Of a stretch of 64,000 bases of DNA, positions 32,621 through 41,408 are shown in pieces. The position numbers and the translations under genes are program-made. Location of the stretch: contig NZ_LT578417.1 of assembly GCF_900088535.1 (NCBI RefSeq), positions 1,178,001-1,242,000 on the forward strand. Direction: 5' to 3'. Position 1 is the stretch's first letter, and every line of letters starts with the position of its first letter. A model generated the notes under the pieces. The model ran no database searches. It was not told the origin of the DNA and worked only from the letters and a program-made list of their open reading frames with translations. This DNA is from Cyanobium sp. NIES-981. GTDB lineage: Bacteria > Cyanobacteriota > Cyanobacteriia > PCC-6307 > Cyanobiaceae.

Positions 32621-33717
32621 ACGGGCCCAGGCGGCTGGGGGGACGTTATCCCGCGGGTCACGGCCTCCAGCCAGGCTTCGATCCGCCCGGCAAACACCTC
32701 CTGGGAGCAGTGCTGTTCCACCCAGCGGCGGCAGGCGGCACGCTCGATCCGCTGGGCCCGCCGCACCGCCTCGGCCAGCGCCTGGCGATCGTCGGGCGAG
32801 GCCAGAGCGCCGTTCACTCCCGGCTGCACGAGTTCCCCAGGTCCCCCCCGGGCATAGGCGGCCACGGGCACCCCACAGGCCATCGCCTCCACCACCACAT
32901 TGCCGAAAGCCTCGTTCCACTTGGGGGTGTTCAGCAGCACGGCGCAGCGGCCCAGCTCCGCCTGCAACTGCTCGGTGGGCAGAAAACCGCGCCACTGCAG
33001 CGTTCCAGGCGGCACCGAAGCCTCCACGCGCTCGGCGTAGGCCGCGTCCTGCCGCAGCCCCCACACCGCCAGGGGCAGATCCAGGGCGGCCGCCACCGCC
33101 GCCGCATCCTCCAGGCCCTTCTCGGGGGCGACGCGGCCCGCCCAGCCCAGCAGCGGCTCGGGCCGTGGCTCAAACCGGTAGCGGCTCAGATCGAAGCCGT
33201 TGCCCACCAGCCGCGGCGGGCCCGGCAGCGCGAAATCGGCCGCCTGGGCGGCGGTGTGGAAGGCGAACCGCTCGGGGTGAAGGGCGGCCACCTCGGCGAT
33301 CACCGCGTCCATGGCCTGGCCCACCGAACCCATGCTGATCAGGTGGGCGATCGGTGTGGCCACGTGGGGGGTGAGCCAGATCGGCAGCCAGTCGTAGGCC
33401 AGGTTGACGATCACATCCACGTCGGCCTGCCGGCCCAGGGCGCGGCGCCAGAACCGGGGCAGCAGCCCCCCGGCAGGGATCTCCACGGGGCTCTGCTGGG
33501 GACGGTGCTGCCAGCTGGGCTGATCGACGCCGCTCTCCAGCCAGAGCTGGGCCCGCCGGCAGGCCGCCGGCAGCACCGAACCGGCGGCGGCCAGCACGCT
33601 CACCTGGTGGCCCCTGCGCAGCAGGCCGGCCACCAGGGCGAAGGCGGTGAGCTCCACGCCACCGCCCTGGCCGCTGCCCAGGCTCCCCACCGGGGTGCTC
33701 ACCACGAGGATCCGCAT
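32617..33717 (-). CDS. Glycosyltransferase family 4
   Basis: A 366-residue cytosolic GT-B enzyme. The N-terminus MRILVVSTPVGSLGSGQGGG has the acceptor-side glycine loop. The donor-site blocks are LLGWAGRVAPEKGLEDA, VWGLRQDAAYAE and the E-x7-E motif in NEAFGNVVVEAMACGVPVAA, followed by RGGPGELV. The sugar and acceptor cannot be told from sequence. ATG at 33717 shares a base with the stop of the upstream transporter frame (TGATG), and its stop overlaps the membrane glycosyltransferase start. The three may form a surface-glycan unit. Confidence 0.9.
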   Translation of the reverse strand: MRILVVSTPVGSLGSGQGGGVELTAFALVAGLLRRGHQVSVLAAAGSVLPAACRRAQLWLESGVDQPSWQHRPQQSPVEIPAGGLLPRFWRRALGRQADVDVIVNLAYDWLPIWLTPHVATPIAHLISMGSVGQAMDAVIAEVAALHPERFAFHTAAQAADFALPGPPRLVGNGFDLSRYRFEPRPEPLLGWAGRVAPEKGLEDAAAVAAALDLPLAVWGLRQDAAYAERVEASVPPGTLQWRGFLPTEQLQAELGRCAVLLNTPKWNEAFGNVVVEAMACGVPVAAYARGGPGELVQPGVNGALASPDDRQALAEAVRRAQRIERAACRRWVEQHCSQEVFAGRIEAWLEAVTRGITSPQPPGPV

Positions 33718-34651
33718 CAGGGACTGGCCTGCCAGAGCTGGCCGCGACGGTTGATCAGCAGCACCGACCCCAGCGCCAGACCCGCACCGAGCCACTGCAG
33801 CGGAGCCAGGCTCTCGTCCAGCCACACCACCCCGCAGAGCACGGCGAACACGGGCGTGAGGAAGGTGAGCGAGGTGAAGCCCGTGAGATCCCCGCGGCTG
33901 GCGAACCAGAAGAACAGCCCATAGGCCAGGGCACTGCCGAGCAGGCTGGCGTAGGCCATCAGACCCCACTGCCCCAGCGACCAGGCGGGCAGCCAAGGAC
34001 CCCGGCCGGCCGCGGCAGGCGCTTCCGCCAGCAGCAGCAGGGGCACCCCCCCAGCAGCATGTGCCAGCCCGTGATCGCCACCGGATCGCTGTGGCGGGCG
34101 GCATAGCGGCAGAGCACGGTGCCCACCGCCATCGCCACCGCGGCCGCGAGCATCCAGAGCTCGCCATGGCTCCAGGCCCGCTGCTCGAGCACCGCCGGCC
34201 CATCCAGCCACCAGTGCCGCAGCACCGCCGGCGGCAGCCCCAGGCAGAGGATGCCCAGCAGCCCCACCAGCAGCCCCAGCCAGCCCACCGGATTGATCGC
34301 CTCGCCGAACAGGCTGCGGGCCAGCAGGGCCACCAGCAGCGGCTGGGAATCGATCAGCACCGAGCCGAGGCCGGCACCGGTCTCGACCAGACCCCGGGCC
34401 AGCAGGCCCTGAAACAGGCTGCCGTCCACCAGGGCGAAGGTGAGCAACCAGGGCCAGTCGGCCCGGTGCACCCGCAGCGGGCGGCCCATCAGCCAGGCGG
34501 TGAGCAGCAGCAGCGCCCCCGCGGGCAGGAGCCGCAGGGTGGCCACGGGCAGGGGACCGGCGGCCGGCAGCAGTGGCTTCATCGCCGCCATCGCCGTTCC
34601 CCACAGGGCGAAGGGCAGCAGCATCAGGGGCCAGCGCAGAGCCAGGGGCAT
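33717..34651 (-). pseudogene. EamA/DMT-family transporter gene interrupted by a one-base frameshift
   Basis: From ATG at 34651 the frame encodes the first part of a ten-helix EamA transporter (MPLALRWPLMLLPFALWGT and onward to SDPVAITGWHMLLGG). At a run of seven G (plus-strand C run at 34046-34052) the frame turns into nonsense. The following sequence in another frame continues the family exactly: VPLLLLAEAP, then LGSALAYGLFFWFASRG and TFLTPVFAVLCGVVWLDE to the end. One extra G would restore an uninterrupted protein of 311 residues, the normal EamA length. This may be a recent mutation, a phase-variable tract or a sequencing error. Confidence 0.85.
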
Positions 34652-34721
34652 GGGGTGGGAGGGCGCCGCCGGGTCGGGCTTGGGCCTTCTTTTTAAGATC
34701 CAGCCACTTTCCGACATCCCC

Positions 34722-35534
34722 ATGGTCTGGCCCTGGCGCCGCAAGACACGCCGCACCATGGCGCGGATCGCCATCGAAGGGCCGATCGGCGGCGGCACCC
34801 GCACGCGCGTGCTCAAGGCGCTGCGGCAGGTGGAGCAGCGGGAATGCCCGGCCCTGCTGCTGCGCATCGACAGCCCCGGCGGCACCGTGGGCGACAGCCA
34901 GGAGATCCACGCCGCCCTGCTGCGGCTGCGCCAGAAGGGCTGCCGCGTGGTGGCCAGCTTCGGCAACATCTCCGCCTCGGGCGGGGTGTACATCGGCGTG
35001 GCCGCCGAGAAGATCGTGGCCAACCCCGGCAGCATCACCGGCTCGATCGGCGTGATCCTGCGGGGCAACAATCTCTCCAAGCTGCTGGAGCGGATCGGGG
35101 TGAGCTTCGAAACCGTCAAGAGCGGCCTCTACAAGGACATCCTCTCGCCCGATCGCGCCCTCACCGAGGCCGAACGGGGGCTGCTGCAGAGCCTGATCGA
35201 CTCCAGCTACGGCCAGTTCGTGACCGCCGTGGCCGAAGGCCGCAAGCTGGAGGAGGAGGCGGTGCGGGGCTTCGCCGACGGCCGGGTGTTCAGTGGCGCC
35301 CAGGCCCTCGAGCTCGGCCTGGTGGACTGCCTGGGGGATGAGGAGGCGGCCCGCCGGCTGGCGGCCGAACTGGCCGGGCTGGACGTGGAGAAGACGCGGC
35401 CGATCACCTTCGGGGCGCCGCCCCGCCGTTTCGCCGGCCTCATCCCGGGCCGCAGCCAGCTGCGGGCGTTGCTGCAGCTGTTCAGCCTCGAACTCGGCTG
35501 GGGCGGCCAGCCCCTGTGGCTCTACCGCCCATGA
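34722..35534 (+). CDS. sppA: Signal peptide peptidase SppA, short form (peptidase S49)
   Basis: A 270-residue Ser-Lys protease that degrades cleaved signal peptides. The nucleophile Ser86 is in FGNISASGGVYIG and the general-base Lys133 in FETVKSGLYKD. RIDSPGGTVGDSQEI and PGSITGSIGVIL are family blocks. It is the short, single-domain form. No clear transmembrane anchor is seen at the N-terminus, though MVWPWRRKTRR may associate with the membrane. A TAAGAT box at 34694-34699 could be a -10 element, without a good -35. It overlaps aroH as ATGA. Confidence 0.93.
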   Translation: MVWPWRRKTRRTMARIAIEGPIGGGTRTRVLKALRQVEQRECPALLLRIDSPGGTVGDSQEIHAALLRLRQKGCRVVASFGNISASGGVYIGVAAEKIVANPGSITGSIGVILRGNNLSKLLERIGVSFETVKSGLYKDILSPDRALTEAERGLLQSLIDSSYGQFVTAVAEGRKLEEEAVRGFADGRVFSGAQALELGLVDCLGDEEAARRLAAELAGLDVEKTRPITFGAPPRRFAGLIPGRSQLRALLQLFSLELGWGGQPLWLYRP

Positions 35535-35905
35535 GCCAGCCGTTGCGCCTCCGCGCCCTGCGGGGCGCCACCACCTGCTCCGCCAACACCGCCGCTGCCA
35601 TCGACGAGGCCGTGGCCGAACTGGTGGACACCCTGGTGGCACGCAACGGCCTGGACGGGGAGCGGGTGCTGTCGGTGACCTTCTCGGTCACCGCCGACCT
35701 GGATGCCTGCTTCCCCGCCGCCATCGCCCGCCGGCGGCCGGGCTGGGAGCACGTGGCCCTGCTGGATTGTCAGCAGATGGCGGTGGCCGGGGATCTGGAG
35801 CGCTGCATCCGGCTGCTGGCGCATGCCTGGATGGAGCCCGATCGTCTGCCCTCCCACCCCTACCTGCGCGCGGCGAGCCGGCTCCGGCCCGATCGCGCCA
35901 GCTAA
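35531..35905 (+). CDS. aroH: Chorismate mutase, AroH class
   Basis: A 124-residue protein of the AroH fold, which rearranges chorismate to prephenate for phenylalanine and tyrosine synthesis. Active-site marks are RALRGATTCSANT (N-terminal Arg), the Arg/Glu stretch RVLSVTFSVTADLDACFPA and the R-cluster before VALLDCQQMAV. Length matches the trimeric B. subtilis-type enzyme. ATG at 35531 overlaps the sppA stop by four bases, so the genes are coupled although functionally unrelated. Confidence 0.92.
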   Translation: MSQPLRLRALRGATTCSANTAAAIDEAVAELVDTLVARNGLDGERVLSVTFSVTADLDACFPAAIARRRPGWEHVALLDCQQMAVAGDLERCIRLLAHAWMEPDRLPSHPYLRAASRLRPDRAS

Positions 35906-35966
35906 GCGGCCGGCCACCCCCTCCCGCAGGCCCCCATGGGCTCTGCTGGGATTGATGCAACGACAC

Positions 35967-35973
35967 AAGGAGG
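35967..35973 (+). promoter_or_regulatory. Strong ribosome-binding site
   Basis: AAGGAGG ends four bases before ATG at 35978. It is one of the few near-perfect Shine-Dalgarno sequences in this window and fixes the start of the DUF2808 gene in preference to the in-frame upstream codon at 35936. Confidence 0.75.
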
Positions 35974-35977
35974 CCCA

Positions 35978-36592
35978 ATGGGGTTCTCATCACCACGCCG
36001 CGCCCTGGCCCTACGGGCGGCTCTGGGGGGCGCCGCCGCTCTCGGAGCCAGCCTGGCGGTCGGCTTGGGCGGCCTTGGCCCCCTGGGGCTGGAATCCCCG
36101 GCCCGGGCCCAGGGCACCCCCGGGCTGCTGGAGTTCCGCTGGGAGAACAACCGCGACTACCGCAAGCTCTACTTCTGGATGAGCAACACCCAGCGCCTCA
36201 AGCGCTCGGACTACTACCTGATGCTGCGGCCGAAGGACCGCAAGACCGCCATCCTCAAGCTCAGCGTCACCATCCCCAGCCACTTCGACGCCAAGATCGA
36301 CCCGGCCAGGGTGAAGCTCTGCAGGATGAGCAAGGGGGGCATGCTCTCGCGCACCCGCTGCACCGAGACGATTCCGGCCACCATCGAGCTGGCGGAGAAC
36401 GGCGGAGCGATCGAGATCTTCCCGGACACCCCCGTGGACGACACCGACACGATCGGGGTGCATATGAGCATCTTCAACCCCTACAGCATCGGGATGTACC
36501 AGTTCAACGCCCTGGCCCAGGCCCCGGGCGATGTGCCGATCTCGGGCTACCTCGGCAGCTGGCTGATCCAGATCGATCCCCCCAGCAACTGA
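35978..36592 (+). CDS. DUF2808 secreted protein
   Basis: A 204-residue exported protein. An N-terminal basic stretch (SSPRRALALR) and a hydrophobic core with ARAQG suggest signal peptidase cleavage near residue 45. The mature part has FRWENNRDYRKLYFWMSNTQRLKRSDYYLMLRPKDRKTAIL and TIPSHFDAKIDPARVKLC, typical of the cyanobacterial DUF2808 family, whose function is unknown. Two Cys (in VKLC and RCTE) could form a disulphide. Strong RBS upstream. It precedes the rpmH-rnpA cluster. Confidence 0.85.
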   Translation: MGFSSPRRALALRAALGGAAALGASLAVGLGGLGPLGLESPARAQGTPGLLEFRWENNRDYRKLYFWMSNTQRLKRSDYYLMLRPKDRKTAILKLSVTIPSHFDAKIDPARVKLCRMSKGGMLSRTRCTETIPATIELAENGGAIEIFPDTPVDDTDTIGVHMSIFNPYSIGMYQFNALAQAPGDVPISGYLGSWLIQIDPPSN

Positions 36593-36659
36593 GGCAGGGC
36601 CGCCTGATAACTTGATCCGACGCCGATAACGCCGGGACTCCAGGAGCGACCAGACCGTC

Positions 36660-36797
36660 ATGACCAAGCGCACTCTCGAGGGAACGAGCCGGAAACGCAA
36701 GCGGGTGTCCGGCTTCCGCGTGCGCATGCGCACCTACACCGGCCGCCGTGTGATCCGCAGCCGTCGCCGCCGCGGCCGGGCTCGCCTGGCTGTCTGA
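36660..36797 (+). CDS. rpmH: 50S ribosomal protein L34
   Basis: A 45-residue, extremely basic protein ([20 protein letters not shown]...[11 protein letters not shown]). The T-x-R-T-x-E-G start and the [12 protein letters not shown] core are diagnostic of L34. It lies directly before rnpA, the order found in nearly all bacteria. AGGAG lies about 14 bases before the start. In cyanobacteria this cluster is usually separate from dnaA, as here. Confidence 0.95.
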   Translation: MTKRTLEGTSRKRKRVSGFRVRMRTYTGRRVIRSRRRRGRARLAV

Positions 36798-36832
36798 ACC
36801 CACACCCAAACCCTGCCCCCTGACCGAATCCG

Positions 36833-37216
36833 ATGGCCCTGCCCCAGCGCCACCGGCTCAAGGGGCAGCGGGTGTTCGACAGCCTCTACCGCCAGGGCCG
36901 TGCGACCCACGGCCCTTTTTTGATGCTCCGCTGGCAGCCCGCCAGGGCCGACCTGCTTCCCCCCGGCCAACGGAACCATGCCTTCAGCCCCTGGCGATGC
37001 GGCGTGGTGATCAGCACCAAGGTGCACAAGCGGTCGGTGCAGCGCAACCGGCTGCGGCGCCTGCTTCACGGGCATCTGATCCAGCAGCCGATCGGCCGCG
37101 ATGGACAACCGGTCTGGCTGCTGTTGAGCCTCAGGCCTGGCTGCGCCGAGCGCAGTTCCGACGCCCTGCTGGAAGAATGTCAGGAGCTTCTGCACCGAGC
37201 AGGTCTGATCCGATGA
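36833..37216 (+). CDS. rnpA: Ribonuclease P protein component
   Basis: A 127-residue basic protein that assists the RNase P RNA in removing tRNA 5' leaders. The N-terminus LPQRHRLKGQRVFDSLYRQGR and the RNR block VHKRSVQRNRLRRLL (RNA-binding helix) identify it. Length is normal. It is 35 bases behind rpmH and overlaps the PH-domain gene as ATGA. Confidence 0.94.
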   Translation: MALPQRHRLKGQRVFDSLYRQGRATHGPFLMLRWQPARADLLPPGQRNHAFSPWRCGVVISTKVHKRSVQRNRLRRLLHGHLIQQPIGRDGQPVWLLLSLRPGCAERSSDALLEECQELLHRAGLIR

Positions 37217-37623
37217 GCAAGCAGGGCCCGGGAGAGATTCAGGAAACCGTGTTCTACGAGGGCGGACCGGCCCGGGGCGATCTGATCGTGAACCTGCTGT
37301 TCGGCCTCACCGTGATCGGCCTCCCCTTCGCCGTGGGGGCCGTGGTGCGGGCCCTGTGGCTGCGCTTCCGGATCACCAGCCGCCGCATCGAGGTGAACGG
37401 CGGCTGGATGGGCCGGGACCGCACCCAGGTGGTGTACAGCCAGATCCGCGAGGTGCGCAGCGTGCCCCGCGGCTTCGGCGCCTGGGGCGACATGGTGCTG
37501 GTGCTCAGCGACGGCGCCAAGCTGGAGATGCGTTCGGTGCCCCGTTTCCGCGAGCTGGAGGCCTACATCGAGGAGCGGCGGCAGGCCAAGCGCTCCGCCG
37601 CTCCGAAGGGCATCGCGGCCTGA
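37213..37623 (+). CDS. PH-domain (bacterial PH, YdbT-like) membrane protein
   Basis: A 136-residue protein with one hydrophobic hairpin (DLIVNLLFGLTVIGLPFAVGAVV, about 23-45). A bacterial PH-like domain follows (FRITSRRIEVNGGWMGRDRTQVVYSQIREVRSVPRGFGAWGDMVLV, about 52-105). It is conserved between rnpA and yidC in cyanobacteria and may assist membrane biogenesis. No partner can be named. ATG overlaps the rnpA stop. Confidence 0.8.
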   Translation: MSKQGPGEIQETVFYEGGPARGDLIVNLLFGLTVIGLPFAVGAVVRALWLRFRITSRRIEVNGGWMGRDRTQVVYSQIREVRSVPRGFGAWGDMVLVLSDGAKLEMRSVPRFRELEAYIEERRQAKRSAAPKGIAA

Positions 37624-37657
37624 GCCGCACCTGAACCGCACCTGAACCGCACCTGAG
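37621..37657. repeat. 11-base tandem triplication after the PH-domain gene
   Basis: CCGCACCTGAA occurs at 37625-37635 and 37636-37646, with a third copy differing in the last base at 37647-37657. It begins just after the stop codon of the PH-domain gene and lies in the 106-base gap before yidC. Confidence 0.85.
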
Positions 37658-37729
37658 CCGCCCTCCGAGTCCGTGAGCGCTCAGGCACACTGACCCACGC
37701 TGTCCACCTACACCCAGGCCCCCTCCGCC

Positions 37730-38869
37730 GTGATCGGCTACATCTCCGACAACCTGCTCCTCCCGATCCTCGATTTCTTCTACGGATTGGTGCCGAGCTA
37801 CGGGCTGGCGATCATTGCCCTCACGGTGGTGATCCGGCTCGCCCTGTTCCCGCTGAGCGCCGGGTCGATCCGCAACGCCCGCCGCATGCGCATCGCCCAG
37901 CCGGTGATGCAGAAACGCCAGGCCGAGATCAAGACGCGCTATGCCAGCAACCCCCAGAAGCAGCAGGAGGAGCTCGGCAAGCTGATGAAGGAGTTCGGCA
38001 GCCCGCTGGCGGGCTGCTTGCCCCTGCTGGTGCAGATGCCGATCCTGTTCGCCCTGTTCGCCACCCTGCGGGGCTCACCCTTCGCCGACGTGCCCTACAC
38101 CCTCAACCTGAAGGTGGTGCCCGCGGAGCAGGCGGCGGCGATCGAGACCAAGCCCTTCAACAGCGCCAGCCATTCCATCTTCGTCACCAGCACCAACCAC
38201 GTGCCGGTGATCGCCAGCCTGGAGGGCGGCAACAAGCTGGGGGTCGGCAGCCGCGAGACCGTGAGCCTCCACACCAAGGACGGCAGCAGCTTCGCCTCGG
38301 TGCTGGCAGGCGTGGAGAACGGCGAGTCCTTCTCCCCCAGCTGGAGCGTCACCAAGGGCGAGGGCGTGGTGAGCGTGGACCAGGACGGCACCATCACCGC
38401 CCTCAGCCCGGGGGATGCCACCGTGGAGGCGAAGATCCCCGGCCTGGCGGCCCGCAGCGGCTTCCTGTTCATCCAGGCCCTCGGCCAGGTGGGCTTCATG
38501 ACCGACGGCAGCGTCAACTGGGACATCGCCGGCCTGGTGGCCGCCTTCGGCGCCACCCTCTTCCTCTCCCAGATCCTCTCGGGGATGGGCATGCCCCCCA
38601 ATCCTCAGCAGTCCACGGCCAACAAGATCACGCCGGTGATGATCACGGCCATGTTCCTGTTCTTCCCGCTGCCGGCGGGGGTGCTGCTCTACATGGTGGT
38701 GGCCAACGTCTTCCAGGCGCTGCAGACCTTCCTGCTCAGCCGCGAGGCCCTTCCCGACAACCTGCAGGCGATCCTGGACCAGCAGCTCTCCCAGCAGACC
38801 GTCACCGTGGCCGCCGCAGGCTCCGGTGCGGGGGGTCGGCTGCCCTTCGAGCCGAAGCGCAAGAAGTGA
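37730..38869 (+). CDS. yidC: Membrane protein insertase YidC/Alb3
   Basis: A 379-residue insertase from GTG at 37730. It integrates proteins into the plasma and thylakoid membranes, alone or with SecYEG. Helix 1 is [20 protein letters not shown] with the conserved groove Arg, and the cytosolic hairpin is [45 protein letters not shown] follows, and the C-terminal helices include [15 protein letters not shown]. Between helices 2 and 3 lies a loop of about 110 residues with an Ig-like (BIG2-like) sequence ([20 protein letters not shown]). This loop is also found in other cyanobacterial YidC proteins. Confidence 0.95.
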   Translation: MIGYISDNLLLPILDFFYGLVPSYGLAIIALTVVIRLALFPLSAGSIRNARRMRIAQPVMQKRQAEIKTRYASNPQKQQEELGKLMKEFGSPLAGCLPLLVQMPILFALFATLRGSPFADVPYTLNLKVVPAEQAAAIETKPFNSASHSIFVTSTNHVPVIASLEGGNKLGVGSRETVSLHTKDGSSFASVLAGVENGESFSPSWSVTKGEGVVSVDQDGTITALSPGDATVEAKIPGLAARSGFLFIQALGQVGFMTDGSVNWDIAGLVAAFGATLFLSQILSGMGMPPNPQQSTANKITPVMITAMFLFFPLPAGVLLYMVVANVFQALQTFLLSREALPDNLQAILDQQLSQQTVTVAAAGSGAGGRLPFEPKRKK

Positions 38870-38882
38870 GCCCCCTCACGCC

Positions 38883-39479
38883 GTGAGCACCCCGCCGTCG
38901 TCTGTGCCAGCCGGCCTGCGGCCTGTTCCCATCCGGGAGCTGCAGGGTCTGGAGCAGGGCCGTGCCTGGAGGGTGGACGAGCACCTGGCCGGCCTCGCCA
39001 GCCTCACGCCGGTGCGGGGAACCCTGCGGGCCGTGCACCGCGGCAATCTGCTGGAGGTGGAGGGCCAGGCCAGCACCATCGTGACCCTCTGCTGCGACCG
39101 CTGCCTGCAGCAGTACAACCATGCCCTGGCGATGGAGGCCCGTGAGCTGATCTGGCTCGGTGAAGCGGCTCGGCAGCCGGATCTGGAGGCGGTGCTGGCC
39201 GACACCGGCGCTGCCGCCCTGGATCTGGACGCGGACAGCCTCACCGAGAGCCTCGACCCACGCACCGACTTCGACCCGGCCCACTGGATCTTCGAGCAGC
39301 TCAGCCTCCGCCTGCCGCTGGTGAACCGCTGCGGTGAGGCCTGCCCCGGCCCCGCCACCTGGGGCAGCGCCGCCAGCGCCACCGATCCCCGCTGGGCGGC
39401 GCTGACCCGCCTGCGGCCCGTACCGGAGCCGCTCGTACCGGAGCCGTCGGACGACGCGCCCAACCCCGACGCTCGATGA
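38883..39479 (+). CDS. DUF177 (YceD-like) protein
   Basis: A 198-residue protein from GTG at 38883. The block GNLLEVEGQASTIVTLCCDRCLQQYNHAL is typical of DUF177/YceD, associated in other bacteria and plastids with 23S rRNA accumulation and L32. Further Cys residues in NRCGEACPG may make a metal site. It follows yidC by 13 bases and overlaps the AAA ATPase gene as ATGA. Confidence 0.82.
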   Translation: MSTPPSSVPAGLRPVPIRELQGLEQGRAWRVDEHLAGLASLTPVRGTLRAVHRGNLLEVEGQASTIVTLCCDRCLQQYNHALAMEARELIWLGEAARQPDLEAVLADTGAAALDLDADSLTESLDPRTDFDPAHWIFEQLSLRLPLVNRCGEACPGPATWGSAASATDPRWAALTRLRPVPEPLVPEPSDDAPNPDAR

Positions 39480-40996
39480 GCAGCGAAACCAGCTGGGCTG
39501 ACCAACTCGATCTGATGATCCGGGCCCGCACCCCGATCATCTGGATCCGCAGCCTGGAGGAGCAGCGGCTGGACGCCCTGCTGCAGCAGGCGGCCGTGAG
39601 GCTGGGCAACCGCACCCTGCTGCGCTGGGACTTCGTGGAGGGGCTGCAGGGGGCTCCCAACCGGGAAGGGGAAGCCGCCCGCAACCCGATGGCGGCCCTG
39701 GCCTGCCTCAGCAGCCTGCCCCCGGATCAGGAGGCGATCCTGCTGCTGCGCGACTTCCACCGCTACAGCGAGGATGCCGGCATCTGCCGGCGGCTTCGCA
39801 ACCTGGCCCGGGACCTGCGCCAGAGCCCGCGCACCCTGATCATCACCGCGGCGGACTGGCAGGTGCCGCCGGACCTCGAGGATTGCATCACCCTGCTGGA
39901 TCTGCCCCTCCCCGATGCGGACGAGATCGGGGCATTGCTCAGCTCGATCGCCCTGGCCAGCGGGCAGCCGCTCGAGCCCCCGGTGCTGCGCCAGCTCACG
40001 GCCGCCTGCCACGGCCTCAGCGAGCAGCGGGTGCGCCAGCTGGCCGCCCGCGCCCTGGCCCGCCGCGGCCAGCTGGGGGAAGACGACCTGGCCGAGGTGC
40101 TGGAGGAGAAGCGCCTGGCGATCGCCCGCAGCGAGCTGCTGGAGTACTGCCCCAGCAGCTCCACGCCGGCGGACATCGGCGGGCTGGAGAGCCTCAAGCA
40201 GTGGCTGGAGCAGCGCCGCATGGCGTTCAGCGAGGAGGCGCGGGCCTATGGCCTCCCCCTGCCGCGGGGGGTGCTGCTGGTGGGCCCGCAGGGCACCGGC
40301 AAGTCGCTCACGGCCAAGGCGATCGCCCACAGCTGGGGGATGCCCCTGCTGCGGCTCGATGTGGGGCGGCTCTTCGCCGGGCTGGTGGGGGCCTCCGAGG
40401 CCCGCACCCGCGACATGATCCAGCGGGCGGAGGCCATGGCCCCCTGCGTGCTCTGGATCGACGAGATCGACAAGGGCTTCGGCCTGATGACCGGCGGCGA
40501 CGGCCGCAGCGATGGGGGCACCAGCCAGCGGGTGCTCGGCACGGTGCTCACCTGGATGGCGGAGAAGACCAGTCCGGTGTTCGTGGTGGCCACGGCCAAC
40601 GCGGTGGAGCGCCTGCCCCCCGAGCTGCTGCGCAAGGGCCGCTTCGATGAGATCTTCCTGCTCGATCTGCCGGGCGCGGAGGAGCGGCGGGCGATCCTGG
40701 ATCTGCAGCTGAGGCGCCGGCGGCCCCACCACCAGCTGCCCCTCGAGGTGCTGGTGGACCGCACCGCCGGCTTCTCCGGCGCCGAACTGGAGCAGACCGT
40801 GATCGAGGCGATGCACCTGGCCTTCGCCGAGCAGCGGGAGTTCGGCGAAGCCGATCTGATCATGGCCGCCAGCCAGGTGGTGCCGCTGAGCCGCACCGCC
40901 CGCGAACAGCTCGAGGCGCTGCACCAGTGGGCCAGCACCGGCCGCGCCCGCCCGGCCTCAAGGTTGCGGGGCGTAACGAACTCCGACGCCAGGTAA
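39476..40996 (+). CDS. AAA family ATPase, Ycf46-like
   Basis: A 506-residue protein. The N-terminal 220 residues (ARTPIIWIRSLEEQR, LLLRDFHRYSEDAGICRRLRNLARDL) are a degenerate domain typical of plastid/cyanobacterial Ycf46. The C-terminal AAA module has Walker A GPQGTGKSLTAKAIA, Walker B CVLWIDEIDKGFG and an arginine-finger region LRKGRFDEIF. Ycf46-type proteins are linked to photosynthesis under inorganic carbon change, but their substrates are unknown. It closes the rpmH-to-AAA cluster. Confidence 0.88.
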   Translation: MSSETSWADQLDLMIRARTPIIWIRSLEEQRLDALLQQAAVRLGNRTLLRWDFVEGLQGAPNREGEAARNPMAALACLSSLPPDQEAILLLRDFHRYSEDAGICRRLRNLARDLRQSPRTLIITAADWQVPPDLEDCITLLDLPLPDADEIGALLSSIALASGQPLEPPVLRQLTAACHGLSEQRVRQLAARALARRGQLGEDDLAEVLEEKRLAIARSELLEYCPSSSTPADIGGLESLKQWLEQRRMAFSEEARAYGLPLPRGVLLVGPQGTGKSLTAKAIAHSWGMPLLRLDVGRLFAGLVGASEARTRDMIQRAEAMAPCVLWIDEIDKGFGLMTGGDGRSDGGTSQRVLGTVLTWMAEKTSPVFVVATANAVERLPPELLRKGRFDEIFLLDLPGAEERRAILDLQLRRRRPHHQLPLEVLVDRTAGFSGAELEQTVIEAMHLAFAEQREFGEADLIMAASQVVPLSRTAREQLEALHQWASTGRARPASRLRGVTNSDAR

Positions 40997-41066
40997 CAAG
41001 CCTGGGGCCGCGCCATGGCCTGCCCGGAAGCGCTCCCTACGGTCGGCGTCAGAACCAGGCTCCGCC

Positions 41067-41246
41067 ATGACCCCCAGCCCCACCCCCCGCGACCGCGGTG
41101 AACTCTTCACCCAGCTGGCCGTGGCCTGCATCGGGGCCGGCGTGGTCACCACCGTGGCCGTGGCCCAGGGCCAGAATCCCATAACCGCGCTGGGCATCAC
41201 CCTCTTCTCCGCCGTGGCGGCGGTGATGCTGGGCCAGGTGCTCTGA
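41067..41246 (+). CDS. Small two-segment membrane protein, hypothetical
   Basis: A 59-residue ORF from ATG at 41067 to TGA at 41244-41246. It reads MTPSPTPRDRGELFTQLAVA and then continues hydrophobic, with segments at about 14-35 and 39-57 split by a short polar loop (AQGQNP). The acidic/basic head and two closely spaced hydrophobic stretches suggest a hairpin membrane protein. No family is recognised. It sits alone between the AAA ATPase gene and the secreted repeat protein. Confidence 0.55.
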   Translation: MTPSPTPRDRGELFTQLAVACIGAGVVTTVAVAQGQNPITALGITLFSAVAAVMLGQVL

Positions 41247-41408
41247 CAGTCGGGCGTGCTTCACGACCCCTGCAGCTGAGCTGTCGCTGCCCTCTTCCCG
41301 GTCCCCCGATCTCTCCCTGCCATCCAGCCACTTTGCAAAGGGGGTGGACTTGTGTCCGCCCCCCAGGGGCAGGCCTAGAAGTGAAGACAGAGCCCTTGCG
41401 GTCGTTCG

